Shown: positions 47,714 to 58,478, counted from the stretch's first letter. The stretch: DNA of 64,000 bases from Corynebacterium accolens (GCF_023520795.1 NZ_CP046605.1:744001-808000); one strand, 5' to 3'. Translations and numbers: made by a program. The notes: generated from the sequence alone by a model not told the origin.

Positions 47714-47751
47714 GGAAAAATCTACCCCTCTGATGCAGGTCAGAGGGGTAC
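47714..47751 (-). terminator. Terminator of tRNA-Arg
   Basis: TACCCCTCTGA and TCAGAGGGGTA pair with a six-base loop, followed on the minus strand by GATTTTTCC. Confidence 0.85.
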
Positions 47752-47755
47752 AAAT

Positions 47756-47831
47756 TGGTGCCCCAGAGAAGATTCGAACTTCCGACACCGGCTTTAGGAG
47801 AGCCGTGCTCTATCCCCTGAGCTACTGGGGC
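47756..47831 (-). tRNA. tRNA-Arg (CCT)
   Basis: Seventy-six bases on the minus strand including an encoded CCA. The acceptor GCCCCAG pairs with CTGGGGC, the anticodon loop is CTCCTAA in stem GGCT-CTCCTAA-AGCC, and the T-loop GTTCGAATC is present. The anticodon CCT reads AGG codons. Confidence 0.95.
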
Positions 47832-47945
47832 GGGGATGTTGCTCATGCAACTCGGATCATCATAGCAGTGCGGCGCGAGTGCGCCCCAAAAGGCTGCGTG
47901 CGCGGCCGTTTGTATAGGTCGGGCAAGCAGCCTTAGCTATGGGGT

Positions 47946-48226
47946 TTAGGCGCCTGCCAGCTCTTCCTGCTTGTTGCGCACGGAGGATGCAGGCGGGTTG
48001 GTCTCGTGGGTGCCGTCGGAGTACAAGACGGTGGGGATGATGCGGTTGCCGTCGTTGACGGACTTGATCCACTCGTTGATGTCGTCGGCGTTATCGCCTT
48101 CTACGTCCACGAGCTCGTAGGGGGTTTCGGTGCGATCCAAGTTCTTGATGAGCTTGGCGCAAAATGGGCACCAGTCGGCGTAGAAGATGGTGACATCGGC
48201 GTTGGTTTCGGGTGCTTGTACAGTCA

Positions 48227-48227
<1 letters not shown>
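47946..48227 (-). CDS. Glutaredoxin-like mycoredoxin
   Basis: A 93-residue thiol-transferase. The active site is CPFC (Cys20-Cys23) in FYADWCPFCAKLI; further motifs are IPTVLY (cis-proline) and DGTHETNPPASS. Mycoredoxins reduce mycothiol-mixed disulphides in actinobacteria, which use mycothiol in place of glutathione. It begins at the stop of dfrA, sharing one base, so the three genes thyA-dfrA-mycoredoxin form one transcription unit. Confidence 0.85.
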
Positions 48228-49584
<1,357 letters not shown>

Positions 49585-49632
49585 GGTGCCCCAGTGTAGA
49601 ACGTTAGAAAGCCATGGGGATAGTTGGAGTTT

Positions 49633-50526
49633 TTATTTCCTGTCGGCGCTGGTAGTGGGACTGCTTGCGCGAAGTGTTTCTCGCAGTGCCTGCTCGATCG
49701 GGGTGGCTTCCCACTGGGCGGTGGCACCGCTCAAAATGGAGGGGTGTTCCCACAGGTAGCTCATCTCCAACAGCCCATTAAGATCGGAGTTAAAGAGCCC
49801 GCCAAGCTTGAGCATCCACGGACGCAGCGTTATGGGCGAGTGCCGGCAGCCTGCGAGATGTGCGAACTCCGCTTGGGTAATTGCAGGGGCGCAGGGTACG
49901 GAAATGATAGGTGGGCTGGTGGGGTCAAGGAGGGCATCGGCAAGCGCGCGGCCAAAGTCCGGAAGGTAGGTAACCGAATGCTTGGTATGCGCATTGAAGA
50001 GCGCGAGGGGAATGCGCTTGCCGATGATCAGTTGGTGATACACGCACCCCGGGCCAGAATCCGGGCCAAATAGATCTGCGGCCACCACCGATACGGTGCG
50101 GGCAGGTGAAGCGAGGCGAGTATTGATGAGCGCAGCGCGCACACCGGGTTTTCCTTGTCTGGATGTGGTTAAAGGGGTACCGGGTGAAAACGATTTGTAG
50201 CTCGGATCGAATCCGTAGATGGATTCTGGAAAGACGATAGGGATGGCGCGTTCGGCGGCGATGTGGAGGGCTGTGTCCTCAGCGGGGATGAGGAGCGTAC
50301 GCCATGCCTCGACGTTATAAGCTGCGTGGATGCAGTGGACAATGCCGTCGACGTCTGCGGGATAGGACTCTTTTTGGGTGGCATCGCCGGTGATGTGCTG
50401 TACGTGTGGGCCTAGGTCGAGTGTGGAACCGTGGCGACTCATGATGATGCATTCATGGCCTCGGGCGGTGAGTTCGCGGGCAACCGCACGGCCAACGGGT
50501 CCAGCGCCAGTGATAAGGTATTTCAT
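49633..50526 (-). CDS. NAD(P)-binding epimerase/reductase (extended SDR, NmrA-like)
   Basis: A 297-residue Rossmann protein. The N-terminus KYLITGAGPVGRAVARELT has the glycine-rich cofactor motif GxGPxGR and a typical dinucleotide-binding strand; DATQKESYPADVDGIVHCIHAA follows. A full Tyr-x3-Lys triad is not evident (YGFDPSYKSF is nearest), so it may be an atypical SDR. The divergent gene is a TetR repressor. Inference: the repressor senses the substrate of this enzyme. Start ATG 50526. Confidence 0.75.
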   Translation of the reverse strand: MKYLITGAGPVGRAVARELTARGHECIIMSRHGSTLDLGPHVQHITGDATQKESYPADVDGIVHCIHAAYNVEAWRTLLIPAEDTALHIAAERAIPIVFPESIYGFDPSYKSFSPGTPLTTSRQGKPGVRAALINTRLASPARTVSVVAADLFGPDSGPGCVYHQLIIGKRIPLALFNAHTKHSVTYLPDFGRALADALLDPTSPPIISVPCAPAITQAEFAHLAGCRHSPITLRPWMLKLGGLFNSDLNGLLEMSYLWEHPSILSGATAQWEATPIEQALRETLRASSPTTSADRK

Positions 50527-50551
50527 TATCCGGAGTCCTATTCATATTAGT

Positions 50552-50609
50552 GACTGGTGCTCTCTAAAAGTATAGGGCGGGGCCACTGAAAGCAAGAGCA
50601 GTGCTCTCT
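50552..50609. promoter_or_regulatory. Shared operator region between SDR and TetR genes
   Basis: AGAGCA-G-TGCTCT (50595-50607) is a perfect 13-base inverted repeat. A half-site TGCTCT recurs at 50558-50563. The gap is about 107 bases between the two genes, and a TATAGT -10 lies at 50622-50627, seven bases before ATG 50634. Most likely the binding sites of the TetR protein encoded here. Confidence 0.6.
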
Positions 50610-50633
50610 TTTGTGAGTTGCTATAGTTTTCCC

Positions 50634-51302
50634 ATGGCACAAACCCCACGCGAGCGCGCCCGAGAGCAGACGATGACCCGCATCATCGAGCTGGGACGGC
50701 AGCAACTAGCTAGTGGTGGTGTAGAGGCGCTGAACCTACGGGCCATAGCCCGTGAGCTAGGAATCGTCCCTTCTGGTATTTACCGCTACGTACCGGATAG
50801 GGCGAGCCTTATTACTCTCCTCATTGTTGATGCTTTTGACTCCCTTGATGGGGCAGTGGTGCGGCGCGATGATCCGAGTGCGCAACCGCGTGAGCGATTC
50901 ATTGGCCTCGTAGGTGCGATGAGGCAGTGGGCCCTTGAATTTCCGCAACGGTGGGGGCTGATTTACGGCACCCCGATTGTGGGCTATCAAGCGCCAGCTG
51001 CCGAGACGATAGCAGCGGGTACCAAAGTTAGCCGCCGCCTCGCCGCCTTGCTAGAACAGTCTACGGTCGCGTCGTTGGGGCAGCGATCGCGCCAACTGGA
51101 TGCAGATATGGAGGCAGCCGCGAAAGATATGGGCTCCGAGCTCAGCGCGGACGCCATGGAAATGGCGTTGGAGGCTTGGGTGAGGATCATCGGGCTGATC
51201 AACGCCGAGGTTTTCGGCTACCTAGGGCGCGATACGCTGAGCGAGTTCGCTGAGTTCCATACCCGCGCTGTGTCGCGGCTCGCCGATGAGTTAGGGCTCT
51301 AA
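50634..51302 (+). CDS. TetR-family transcriptional regulator
   Basis: A 222-residue repressor. Residues 1-60 form the TetR helix-turn-helix: RERAREQTMTRIIELGRQQL, LNLRAIARELGIVPSGIYRYVPDRASLI. The C-terminal part is the ligand-binding helical domain (IGLVGAMRQWALEFPQRWGLIYG, and DTLSEFAEFHTRAVSRLADEL). Leaderless start at ATG 50634 judged from TATAGT seven bases upstream; the in-frame ATG at 50601 lies within the operator. Likely controls the adjacent SDR gene and itself. Confidence 0.88.
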   Translation: MAQTPRERAREQTMTRIIELGRQQLASGGVEALNLRAIARELGIVPSGIYRYVPDRASLITLLIVDAFDSLDGAVVRRDDPSAQPRERFIGLVGAMRQWALEFPQRWGLIYGTPIVGYQAPAAETIAAGTKVSRRLAALLEQSTVASLGQRSRQLDADMEAAAKDMGSELSADAMEMALEAWVRIIGLINAEVFGYLGRDTLSEFAEFHTRAVSRLADELGL

Positions 51303-52057
51303 AATCCGCCATTGTCTGCAGCAAAGGCCGCGGCGTGCTCTAGAATCTCGTCTTTGAGCTCGGGGCGGCAGATGAGCAGATCGGGGATGAAGGTGTCCTC
51401 GTTATTGAAGGTGATGGGGCTGCCGTCGAGGCGAGAGCAGTGCAGGCCCGCTGCCATGGCAACGCCTACCGGGGCGGCCTGGTCCCATTCGTATTGGCCG
51501 CCGGCGTGAATATAACCGTCATAATCGCCCAGCAGAACGTGCATGGCCTTGGCCCCGGCGGAGCCGACGCCCTCGGTTTCATAGCCCATTTTTTCTGCGA
51601 TGTAGCCGGCCACCTTGGGCGGGCGGTTGCGGGAGATGACGAATTTCTTGGATAGCGGGCCGGCGACGGCGCGCACATCGGAGGACTTGAAGGTCACGCC
51701 GTAATCCGGCAGGCCCACCGCGGCGTGGGCTGGGGTGCCGTCCTCAACGAGGGCGATGTGGACCGCCCAGTCCTGGCGGCCGGTGGCAAATTCCTTGGTG
51801 CCGTCTAGCGGGTCCACGATCCAGACGCGCTTCTTTTTTAGCCGGGCAAGGTCATCGGAGGCTTCCTCAGAGAGCACGCCATCGTCGGGCCGGTGCTGTT
51901 CTAATACGCGGGCGATCCATTCTTGGGCGGCGTCATCGCCGGCATCGCCAAGCGAAAGGCCCCGCAGCAGGCCACCATTGCGCACACCTTTTAAAATCTC
52001 GCCGCAGCCTTGGGCGAGCGAATTGGTCAGGCGGGAATCAGAAATCTCGACGGTCAT
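51299..52057 (-). CDS. cysQ: 3'(2'),5'-bisphosphate nucleotidase / inositol monophosphatase family, CysQ
   Basis: A 252-residue phosphatase of the inositol monophosphatase fold. The metal-binding motif is WIVDPLDGTKEFATGR near 80-95, with the second acid motif YEWDQAAPVGVAMAAG near 200 and SEEASDD at 60-66. CysQ removes phosphoadenosine phosphate made by sulphate assimilation. ATG 52057 is preferred to GTG 52066 because ACATTA reading TAATGT (52065-52070) is the -10, ending eight bases before ATG and overlapping the GTG. Its 3' end shares four bases with the convergent TetR gene. Confidence 0.85.
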   Translation of the reverse strand: MTVEISDSRLTNSLAQGCGEILKGVRNGGLLRGLSLGDAGDDAAQEWIARVLEQHRPDDGVLSEEASDDLARLKKKRVWIVDPLDGTKEFATGRQDWAVHIALVEDGTPAHAAVGLPDYGVTFKSSDVRAVAGPLSKKFVISRNRPPKVAGYIAEKMGYETEGVGSAGAKAMHVLLGDYDGYIHAGGQYEWDQAAPVGVAMAAGLHCSRLDGSPITFNNEDTFIPDLLICRPELKDEILEHAAAFAADNGGF

Positions 52058-52080
52058 GGTGCCCACATTACAACGGGGAC

Positions 52081-52086
52081 TAGAGT
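52081..52086 (+). promoter_or_regulatory. -10 hexamer TAGAGT of lhr, leaderless
   Basis: TAGAGT ends seven bases before ATG 52093, which places transcription and translation start together. GTG 52087 directly follows the hexamer and is a less likely start. Confidence 0.5.
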
Positions 52087-52092
52087 GTGGTC

Positions 52093-55000
52093 ATGCCAGA
52101 AAACATCCTCGAGCGCTTTCGCCCCCAAGTGGCGCGGTGGTTCCAGGACGTTTTTGCCGCTCCCACCGCAGTACAAGCCCAGGCCTGGGACAAGATTTCC
52201 CGCGGGGATCACGCCCTGATGGTTGCCCCCACCGGTTCTGGTAAGACGCTCGCGGCGTTTTTATGGGCGCTAAATAACCTGGTAGAACGCGAAGGACAAC
52301 TGGCCCTGCCAGTAGGCAATGCTGCTGGCTCCGCAACGGGCGTGCGGGTGTTGTATATATCGCCGCTCAAGGCGCTGGGCGTGGACGTGGAAAATAACCT
52401 GCGGGCCCCGCTGACCGGCATTGCGCGCACCGCGGAAAAGTTGGGGCTGGAGACGCCGAATATTTCCGTGGGCGTGCGCTCGGGCGATACACCCTCAGCA
52501 GAGCGCTCCCGACAGGTGCGCAAGCCACCGGATATCCTCATTACCACCCCGGAATCGGCGTATTTGATGCTGACCTCAAAGGCGGCGGGGATTTTGAAAA
52601 CCGTCGATACCGTCATCATCGATGAAATCCACGCGCTGGCCGGCACCAAGCGCGGCGCCCACCTCGCCCTGACGCTGGAGCGCCTGCAAGAAATTGCCGG
52701 TGACTTTCAACGCATTGGGTTATCAGCCACGGTGCGCCCGCTTTCGGCCGTCTCGGATTTCTTAGGCGGCAACCGCCCGGTGGAAATCGTGGCGCCGGAA
52801 GCGCACAAGAAGTGGGACCTGGATGTGCGCGTGCCGGTAGAGGATATGTCGGATCTCCCCACGCCGGAGGCGGGCTCGACCATCGGGGAGCTTACCGTTG
52901 ATGATGCCATTGGCATTACCGGCGGGCCGGAAGGCAGCGGCGACGGCGGGGAAGAATTCGACGGGGAGGACTTCGGTGGGGAAGAATTCGACGGGGAGGA
53001 CTTCGGTGGGGAAGAAGACACCGCGCTGCCCACCGCGAACTCCATCTGGCCGTTTATTACCCAGGACCTCTACGCGGACATCATGGCGCATCGCTCCACG
53101 CTGGTCTTTGTAAATTCGCGGCGCAGCGCCGAGCGCCTGACCAGCCGGCTTAACGAGCTTTACGCGCAGGAATATGACCCGGATTCGCTCTCGCCGGAAA
53201 CCCGGCGCGATCCCGCCCAGTTGATGGCGCACTCGCACGTTGCGGGCAAGGCGCCGGCGGTCATCGCCCGGGCGCATCATGGTTCGGTGTCCAAGGACGA
53301 GCGCGCCATGACGGAAACGATGCTAAAGGAAGGCACGCTGAAGGCCGTGGTGGCCACGAGCTCGCTGGAGCTGGGCATTGACATGGGCGCGGTGGATTTG
53401 GTGGTGCAGGTAGAATCGCCGCCCTCGGTGGCCTCGGGCCTGCAGCGTGTGGGCCGCGCCGGGCACCATGTGGGCGCGGTATCGCACGGCGCGTTTTATC
53501 CCAAGCACCGCGCGGACCTGGTGCAATCCACGCTAACGGTTGCGCGCATGCGCGGCGGGATGATCGAGAAGATGCATACCCCGCGCAACCCGCTGGACGT
53601 GCTCGCGCAGCAGACCGTGGCGGCGGTCGCTGCAGCGGGCGAGGAAGGCTTAAGCGCGGATGATTGGTATGACACCGTCAAGCGCAGCCATCCCTACCGC
53701 GAGCTGGCCCGCGAGGTTTATGACTCCGTCATCGATCTGGTCAGCGGCGTCTACCCGTCCACGGATTTCGCGGAGCTAAAACCCCGCGTGGTCTATGACC
53801 GCGTCTCTGGTGTGATGACCCCGCGGCCGGGCGCGCAGCGGGTCGCGGTGACCAGCGGCGGCACCATCCCGGATAGGGGAATGTTCGGCGTCTTCCTCTA
53901 TAGCGGTGGCGAATCCGGCAAGGCCCCGCGCCGGGTGGGCGAGCTCGATGAAGAAATGGTCTATGAATCCCGCGTGGGCGATGTCTTTACCCTCGGCGCG
54001 ACCAGCTGGCGCATCGAGGAGATCACTCGCGATCAAGTTTTGGTCACGCCCGCGCCGGGGCATACGGGCAGGCTGCCGTTTTGGAATGGCGATGGCGCCG
54101 GGCGCCCCTATGAGCTGGGCCAGGCTTTGGGCGAGTACCGCCGCGAGGTAAATACGGACCCGGGCATTATCGCGGATGCTGATGACAATGCCCGCAGCAA
54201 TATCTTGTCCTACCTGCGCGAACAGCAGGAGGCCACCGGGATTATTCCAGATGAAAAGACGCTCGTGCTCGAGCGCTTCAAGGATGAGCTGGGGGACTGG
54301 CGCGTGGTGCTGCACACGCCCTTTGGCCGGCCGGTCAACTCCGCCTGGGCCTTGGCGGTAGGTGCGCGGGTGGGGGAGCGCACCGGCATGGACCCGCAGG
54401 CGGTGGCCGGCGATGATGGCATCGTGCTGCGCCTGCCCGAGGGCGAGGCCGATCCCGATGGCACGATTTTTGCCTTCGACGCCGACGATATTGCCGATAT
54501 CGTGGCCGAGCAGGTGGGCAATTCCGCCCTCTTTGCCTCCCGCTTCCGCGAATGCGCGGCCCGCGCGCTGCTTTTGCCCCGCCGCAATCCCGGCAAGCGC
54601 GCCCCGCTGTGGCAGCAGCGCCAGCGCGCCGAGCAGCTTTTGGATGTTGCCCGTAAGTACCCATCCTTTCCCATCATCTTGGAAACGGTGCGCGAGTGCG
54701 TGCAGGACGTCTATGATGTGCCGGCGCTGCAGGAGGTCATGCGCGATCTGGGGCACCGCCGCGTGCGCATCGCGGAGGTCACCACGGAGCAGCCTTCGCC
54801 CTTTGCCTCCTCGCTGCTATTTAATTACACCGGCGCCTTCATGTACGAGGGCGATTCCCCGCTGGCGGAAAAGCGAGCGGCGGCGCTCGCCCTTGATCCG
54901 GCGCTTCTGGCCAAGCTGCTCGGCACGGTGGAGCTGCGCGAGCTCTTGGATCCCGCGATCATCGATGAGATCCATACCCAGCTGCAGCGCACCGCACCCT

Positions 55001-57051
55001 CGCGCCGGGCGCGCACCACCGAGGAAGTCGCGGATCTCCTGCGCGTGCTGGGCCCCATCCCGGTCGAAGAGCTGGGCGAGCATACGGATGTTCCCCTGGC
55101 CGCCCTGGATAACCTGGGCTCGCGGATTATGCGGGTGCGCATCGGCGGGCGCGAGCACCTTGCCCAGTCCCAGGACGCGGCGCTGCTTCGCGATGCCCTC
55201 GGTGTCCCCATTCCTCCCGGCATCCCCGCCCAGGTCGCCACGCTTGCCGATGCCCTCCCACAGCTCATCAGCCGCTGGGCGCGCACCCGCGGCCCGTTCG
55301 TGCTCGCGGACTTAACCGCCGCCTTCGGCATTTCCGTTTCCGCAGCACACACCACCCTGGCTGGCCTGGACTCGATCGTGGAGGGCCACTACCGGCAGGG
55401 CATAGAGGAGCAGGAGTACTGCGCCGCCGAGGTACTAAAGACCATTCGCTCGCGCTCGCTTGCGGCTGCGCGTGCGGATACCGAGCCGGTCTCCGGTGCC
55501 ACCTTCGCCCGCTTCCTCCCGGAATGGCACGGCATCGCGCCCGCAGGGAAGCGGCCCGCGCTGCGCGGTGCCGATGGAGTATTTTCTGCTATCGAGCAGC
55601 TCGCCGGGGTGCGCCTGCCGGCCTCTGCCTGGGAATCCATCATTTTGCCCGCCCGCGTGGGGGATTATTCGCCCCGCATGCTAGATGAGCTAACCGCCAA
55701 TGGTGAGGTGATGATCGTCGGCGCCGGAAAGGCCGGAGCTGCCGATCCGTGGGTGATGCTGCTGCCTACCGATTACGCCGCCCAGCTGGCCCCCGAAACC
55801 GATCCGGAGGGCGTAAGCATGCTGCAGCGCGCCATTTTAGGCGTGCTCGAGCGCGGCGGCGGCTTCCTCTTTTCCGATATCGCCGCCGAGGTCCCCGGTA
55901 CCGCCGAGGAAACCCGCGAGGCCCTCTGGGGGCTGGTGGAAATGGGCCTGGCCAGCCCAGATTCCTTCGCGCCCATCCGCACGCGCTTATCGTCAGGCGG
56001 GCGCGGTGCCTCCCGCGCGGGCCGCGGTTCTACCGCCCACCGCTCCAAGCGGCGCCCCACGCGCTCGCGGCTGCGCATGGGACGCACCTCGTTCGCCCAG
56101 ACCCAAAACGCCAGCGGAAGCGCTGGCCAGACCCCACCCGATATGCTCGGCCGCTGGTCGCTGGCGGTGCCCGCAGCCCAAGATGCCACCTCGCGGTCCG
56201 TGGCGCACGGCGAGGCCTGGCTGGATCGCTACGGCGTGGTCACCCGCGGCTCCGTGGTGGCCGAGGACGTCCTCGGCGGCTTCGCGCTGGCCTATAAGGT
56301 CCTGTCCGGCTTTGAGGAATCCGGCAAGGCCATGCGCGGCTATGTCATCGAAGATCTCGGTGCCGCGCAATTTTCCACCCCGGCCATTATCGATCGCCTC
56401 CGTGGCCTAGCGGATTCCCCCGATGTCACCGGCTGGCCGTCCGGCACCACTGATCCAGAAACCTTCGTACTCGCCGCCGTGGATCCCGCCAACCCCTACG
56501 GCGCGGCGCTGCCGTGGCCGCAGCGCGATGATGCGGGTGGCAAAGCCACCGGCGGGCCGGCCCGCTCTGCCGGGGCACTGGTCGTGTTGTGCGATGGCCT
56601 CCCCATTGCCCACCTCACCCGCGGCGGAAAGACCTTGACCACGTTCATCGACGCCCTTCCCGACGGGATAGAGACCACCGACGTCTACGCCCGCCTCCTA
56701 TCCGCGCTCACAGAACTCATCGCCGCCGGGCACATGTCGCCGCTGGTGATTGAAAAGTGCAATGGCAACCCCATCCACCACACCTCAGCGGCTAATATCC
56801 TGCGATCGCTCGGGGCCGGCATTACCCCAAAGGGCATACGCATTGCCGGGCAGGCTGCGCCGCCCCGCGTCCCGCGCCACGGGGCGAAGGACGGCTCGCC
56901 GGAGGATTTTCGCGGTGATTCGCGTGGCGGCCTGCGCGGCGGCAGGCGTGCCTCCGAGGCCATCGAGGAGCTCAGCTTCGACGATCCGCCGCCGCCTCCG
57001 CCACCCCGCAATTCTGGTGGCTTCCGCCCGCGCGGCGGATACCGCCGCTAG
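52093..57051 (+). CDS. lhr: Lhr-type ATP-dependent helicase
   Basis: A 1652-residue superfamily 2 helicase, longer than the roughly 1510-residue mycobacterial Lhr. Walker A is APTGSGKT at 45-52, DEIH near 178, and motif VI in RVGRAGHHVGAVSHG. Residues about 280-310 are a Gly/Asp/Glu-rich insert formed partly by a perfect 30-base tandem repeat. A WH and beta-barrel core follow (SGVMTPRPGAQRVAVTSGG). The C-terminal half carries the Lhr-specific domain. The final 60 residues are Arg/Gly/Pro-rich (EELSFDDPPPPPPPRNSGGF). It unwinds DNA and RNA-DNA hybrids in 3'-5' direction in characterised relatives. The nei2 gene lies directly behind, as in mycobacteria. Confidence 0.94.
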   Translation: MPENILERFRPQVARWFQDVFAAPTAVQAQAWDKISRGDHALMVAPTGSGKTLAAFLWALNNLVEREGQLALPVGNAAGSATGVRVLYISPLKALGVDVENNLRAPLTGIARTAEKLGLETPNISVGVRSGDTPSAERSRQVRKPPDILITTPESAYLMLTSKAAGILKTVDTVIIDEIHALAGTKRGAHLALTLERLQEIAGDFQRIGLSATVRPLSAVSDFLGGNRPVEIVAPEAHKKWDLDVRVPVEDMSDLPTPEAGSTIGELTVDDAIGITGGPEGSGDGGEEFDGEDFGGEEFDGEDFGGEEDTALPTANSIWPFITQDLYADIMAHRSTLVFVNSRRSAERLTSRLNELYAQEYDPDSLSPETRRDPAQLMAHSHVAGKAPAVIARAHHGSVSKDERAMTETMLKEGTLKAVVATSSLELGIDMGAVDLVVQVESPPSVASGLQRVGRAGHHVGAVSHGAFYPKHRADLVQSTLTVARMRGGMIEKMHTPRNPLDVLAQQTVAAVAAAGEEGLSADDWYDTVKRSHPYRELAREVYDSVIDLVSGVYPSTDFAELKPRVVYDRVSGVMTPRPGAQRVAVTSGGTIPDRGMFGVFLYSGGESGKAPRRVGELDEEMVYESRVGDVFTLGATSWRIEEITRDQVLVTPAPGHTGRLPFWNGDGAGRPYELGQALGEYRREVNTDPGIIADADDNARSNILSYLREQQEATGIIPDEKTLVLERFKDELGDWRVVLHTPFGRPVNSAWALAVGARVGERTGMDPQAVAGDDGIVLRLPEGEADPDGTIFAFDADDIADIVAEQVGNSALFASRFRECAARALLLPRRNPGKRAPLWQQRQRAEQLLDVARKYPSFPIILETVRECVQDVYDVPALQEVMRDLGHRRVRIAEVTTEQPSPFASSLLFNYTGAFMYEGDSPLAEKRAAALALDPALLAKLLGTVELRELLDPAIIDEIHTQLQRTAPSRRARTTEEVADLLRVLGPIPVEELGEHTDVPLAALDNLGSRIMRVRIGGREHLAQSQDAALLRDALGVPIPPGIPAQVATLADALPQLISRWARTRGPFVLADLTAAFGISVSAAHTTLAGLDSIVEGHYRQGIEEQEYCAAEVLKTIRSRSLAAARADTEPVSGATFARFLPEWHGIAPAGKRPALRGADGVFSAIEQLAGVRLPASAWESIILPARVGDYSPRMLDELTANGEVMIVGAGKAGAADPWVMLLPTDYAAQLAPETDPEGVSMLQRAILGVLERGGGFLFSDIAAEVPGTAEETREALWGLVEMGLASPDSFAPIRTRLSSGGRGASRAGRGSTAHRSKRRPTRSRLRMGRTSFAQTQNASGSAGQTPPDMLGRWSLAVPAAQDATSRSVAHGEAWLDRYGVVTRGSVVAEDVLGGFALAYKVLSGFEESGKAMRGYVIEDLGAAQFSTPAIIDRLRGLADSPDVTGWPSGTTDPETFVLAAVDPANPYGAALPWPQRDDAGGKATGGPARSAGALVVLCDGLPIAHLTRGGKTLTTFIDALPDGIETTDVYARLLSALTELIAAGHMSPLVIEKCNGNPIHHTSAANILRSLGAGITPKGIRIAGQAAPPRVPRHGAKDGSPEDFRGDSRGGLRGGRRASEAIEELSFDDPPPPPPPRNSGGFRPRGGYRR
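52951..53010 (+). repeat. Perfect 30-base tandem duplication inside lhr
   Basis: The 30 bases of 52951-52980 are repeated without change at 52981-53010. In frame the copies encode a repeated ten-residue unit with EEFDGEDFGG. A third, partial repeat (GEED) follows. The unit keeps the reading frame, so copy number can vary without disrupting the protein. Confidence 0.95.
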
Positions 57052-57121
57052 CGCTACCCGCCCGCAGGTGTATTTTGGTGGGGCCACAGTGTGCGAGACC
57101 CGTGGAAGGAGGCCAGCCCCC

Positions 57122-57928
57122 ATGCCCGAAGGCGATTCCGTCCTACAACTTTCGCGCCGCCTGCAGTTTATGACTGGGCGCGAGGTCACCGGCTGTTCCG
57201 TGCGCGTGCCGCAGCACGCCACCGTTGACCTCACCGGCACCATCTGCGAGCGCGTGTGGCCCTATGGCAAGCACCTCTTTATGCAATTCGACCAGACCAT
57301 CGTGCACACCCACCTAAAAATGGAGGGTACCTGGGCCATCCACTACGCCGGCGACCGCTGGCGCAAGCCCGGCCATAGCGCGCGCATCGTGCTGCAACTG
57401 GCCCATTCACCGCGCGATATTGAACTCGTAGGCCACTGGTTGGGCTTTGTCGATATCTTCGACGCGGATCAGTACTTTAGCCGCATCGCGCACCTTGGCC
57501 CGGATATCTTGGACCCAGACTGGGACCGTGAGGAAGCGGTGCGCCGCTTGCGCGCGCGACCCGAGCGCAGCATCGGCACGGCGCTTTTGGACCAGAAGGT
57601 CGTGGCGGGCATTGGCAATGAATACCGCGCCGAAATCTGCTTCCTCGCCGGCGTTCACCCGGCCACCCCGGTGGCAGAGGTGGATGTGGAACAGGTAGTG
57701 GACATCGGCAAGCGCATCATGTGGGCCAACCGGAACTCGCCCATCCGCGTGACCACCGGCGTGCGCCGGGCCGGGGAGACTACCTATGTCTTTGGGCGCA
57801 ACCGCAAGCGCTGCCGGCGCTGCGGCACCATCATCCAGAAGGATTCCCTGGGCGGCGTTGACCGCGGTGGGGACGAGGGTGAATTAGAGCGCATCATCTG
57901 GTTCTGCCCGCACTGCCAGCCGCTCTAA
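57122..57928 (+). CDS. nei: Endonuclease VIII-type DNA glycosylase (Nei2)
   Basis: A 268-residue Fpg/Nei enzyme that removes oxidised bases. Pro2-Glu3 are the catalytic N-terminal residues (PEGDSV). The H2TH region has GTALLDQKVVAGIGNEYRAE, the beta-F finger-like end GVRRAGETTYVFGRNRKRC, and the zinc finger uses CRRC and CPHC with a spacer of about 26. The gene follows lhr by 70 bases, the arrangement also seen in Mycobacterium tuberculosis (Rv3296-Rv3297). ATG 57122 lies after a ribosome binding site (GGAAGGAGG). Confidence 0.9.
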   Translation: MPEGDSVLQLSRRLQFMTGREVTGCSVRVPQHATVDLTGTICERVWPYGKHLFMQFDQTIVHTHLKMEGTWAIHYAGDRWRKPGHSARIVLQLAHSPRDIELVGHWLGFVDIFDADQYFSRIAHLGPDILDPDWDREEAVRRLRARPERSIGTALLDQKVVAGIGNEYRAEICFLAGVHPATPVAEVDVEQVVDIGKRIMWANRNSPIRVTTGVRRAGETTYVFGRNRKRCRRCGTIIQKDSLGGVDRGGDEGELERIIWFCPHCQPL

Positions 57929-57963
57929 GGTTCCTTTACGCTTTTCGCGCTAAGCTGGCGTGC

Positions 57964-58389
57964 ATGCGATCACTCCTAAATCTTGTATTTAATATCATCT
58001 GGTTACTCTCCGGCGGCATCGTTCTTGCGCTGGGCTATTTCCTCTTCGGCATCATCGCCTGCATCTTCATCGTGACGATTCCGGCGGGTGTGGCCTCGTT
58101 CCGCATGGGCCAGTTCGCGCTGTGGCCGTTCGGCCGCTCCGTGGTGGAGCCCCGCAAGGGCACCGGCGGGATGTCTGGCATCTCCAATGTCATTTGGTTC
58201 GTCATCGCTGGTCTGTGGCTATCCATCGGCCACGTCGTTACCGCCGTCATCCAGGCGATTACCATCATCGGGATCCCCGTTGCCTGGGCCAACCTCAAGA
58301 TGATTCCAGTGACCTGCTTCCCCTTCGGCCGCAAGGTTGTTAGCTCGAAGAATATCCCGTCCGGCTGGCAGCCCATGGTGAAGCTGTAA
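57964..58389 (+). CDS. yccF: YccF family membrane protein
   Basis: A 141-residue inner-membrane protein with two pairs of helices, duplicated YccF domains: SLLNLVFNIIWLLSGGIVLALGYFL with ACIFIVTIPAGVASFRMGQFALWPFGR near 27-58, and then SNVIWFVIAGLWLSIGHVVTAV with IGIPVAWANLKMIPVTCFPFGRKV. The repeat of FALWPFGR/TCFPFGR in both halves shows the internal duplication. Function unknown. TAAGCT (57951-57956) lies eight bases before ATG, so leaderless expression is likely. Confidence 0.9.
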   Translation: MRSLLNLVFNIIWLLSGGIVLALGYFLFGIIACIFIVTIPAGVASFRMGQFALWPFGRSVVEPRKGTGGMSGISNVIWFVIAGLWLSIGHVVTAVIQAITIIGIPVAWANLKMIPVTCFPFGRKVVSSKNIPSGWQPMVKL

Positions 58390-58406
58390 TTTTACTTAGC
58401 CTGAGA

Positions 58407-58450
58407 GCGCCTAGCCCGAAGCGACATGTTGCTTCGCGGCTGGGCGCTTT
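58407..58450 (+). terminator. Terminator after yccF
   Basis: GCGCC, AGCC and GAAGC on the left arm pair with GCTTC, GGCT and GGCGC on the right across a seven-base loop (GACATGTT region), then CTTTAG. Confidence 0.7.
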
Positions 58451-58478
58451 AGCGATCTGTGGTGCTTAGGCACGAAAG

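Noticed and set aside
53776-54756. 326-codon minus frame within lhr
   Set aside because: Lhr motifs continue through this stretch on +; the frame is a codon-bias shadow.
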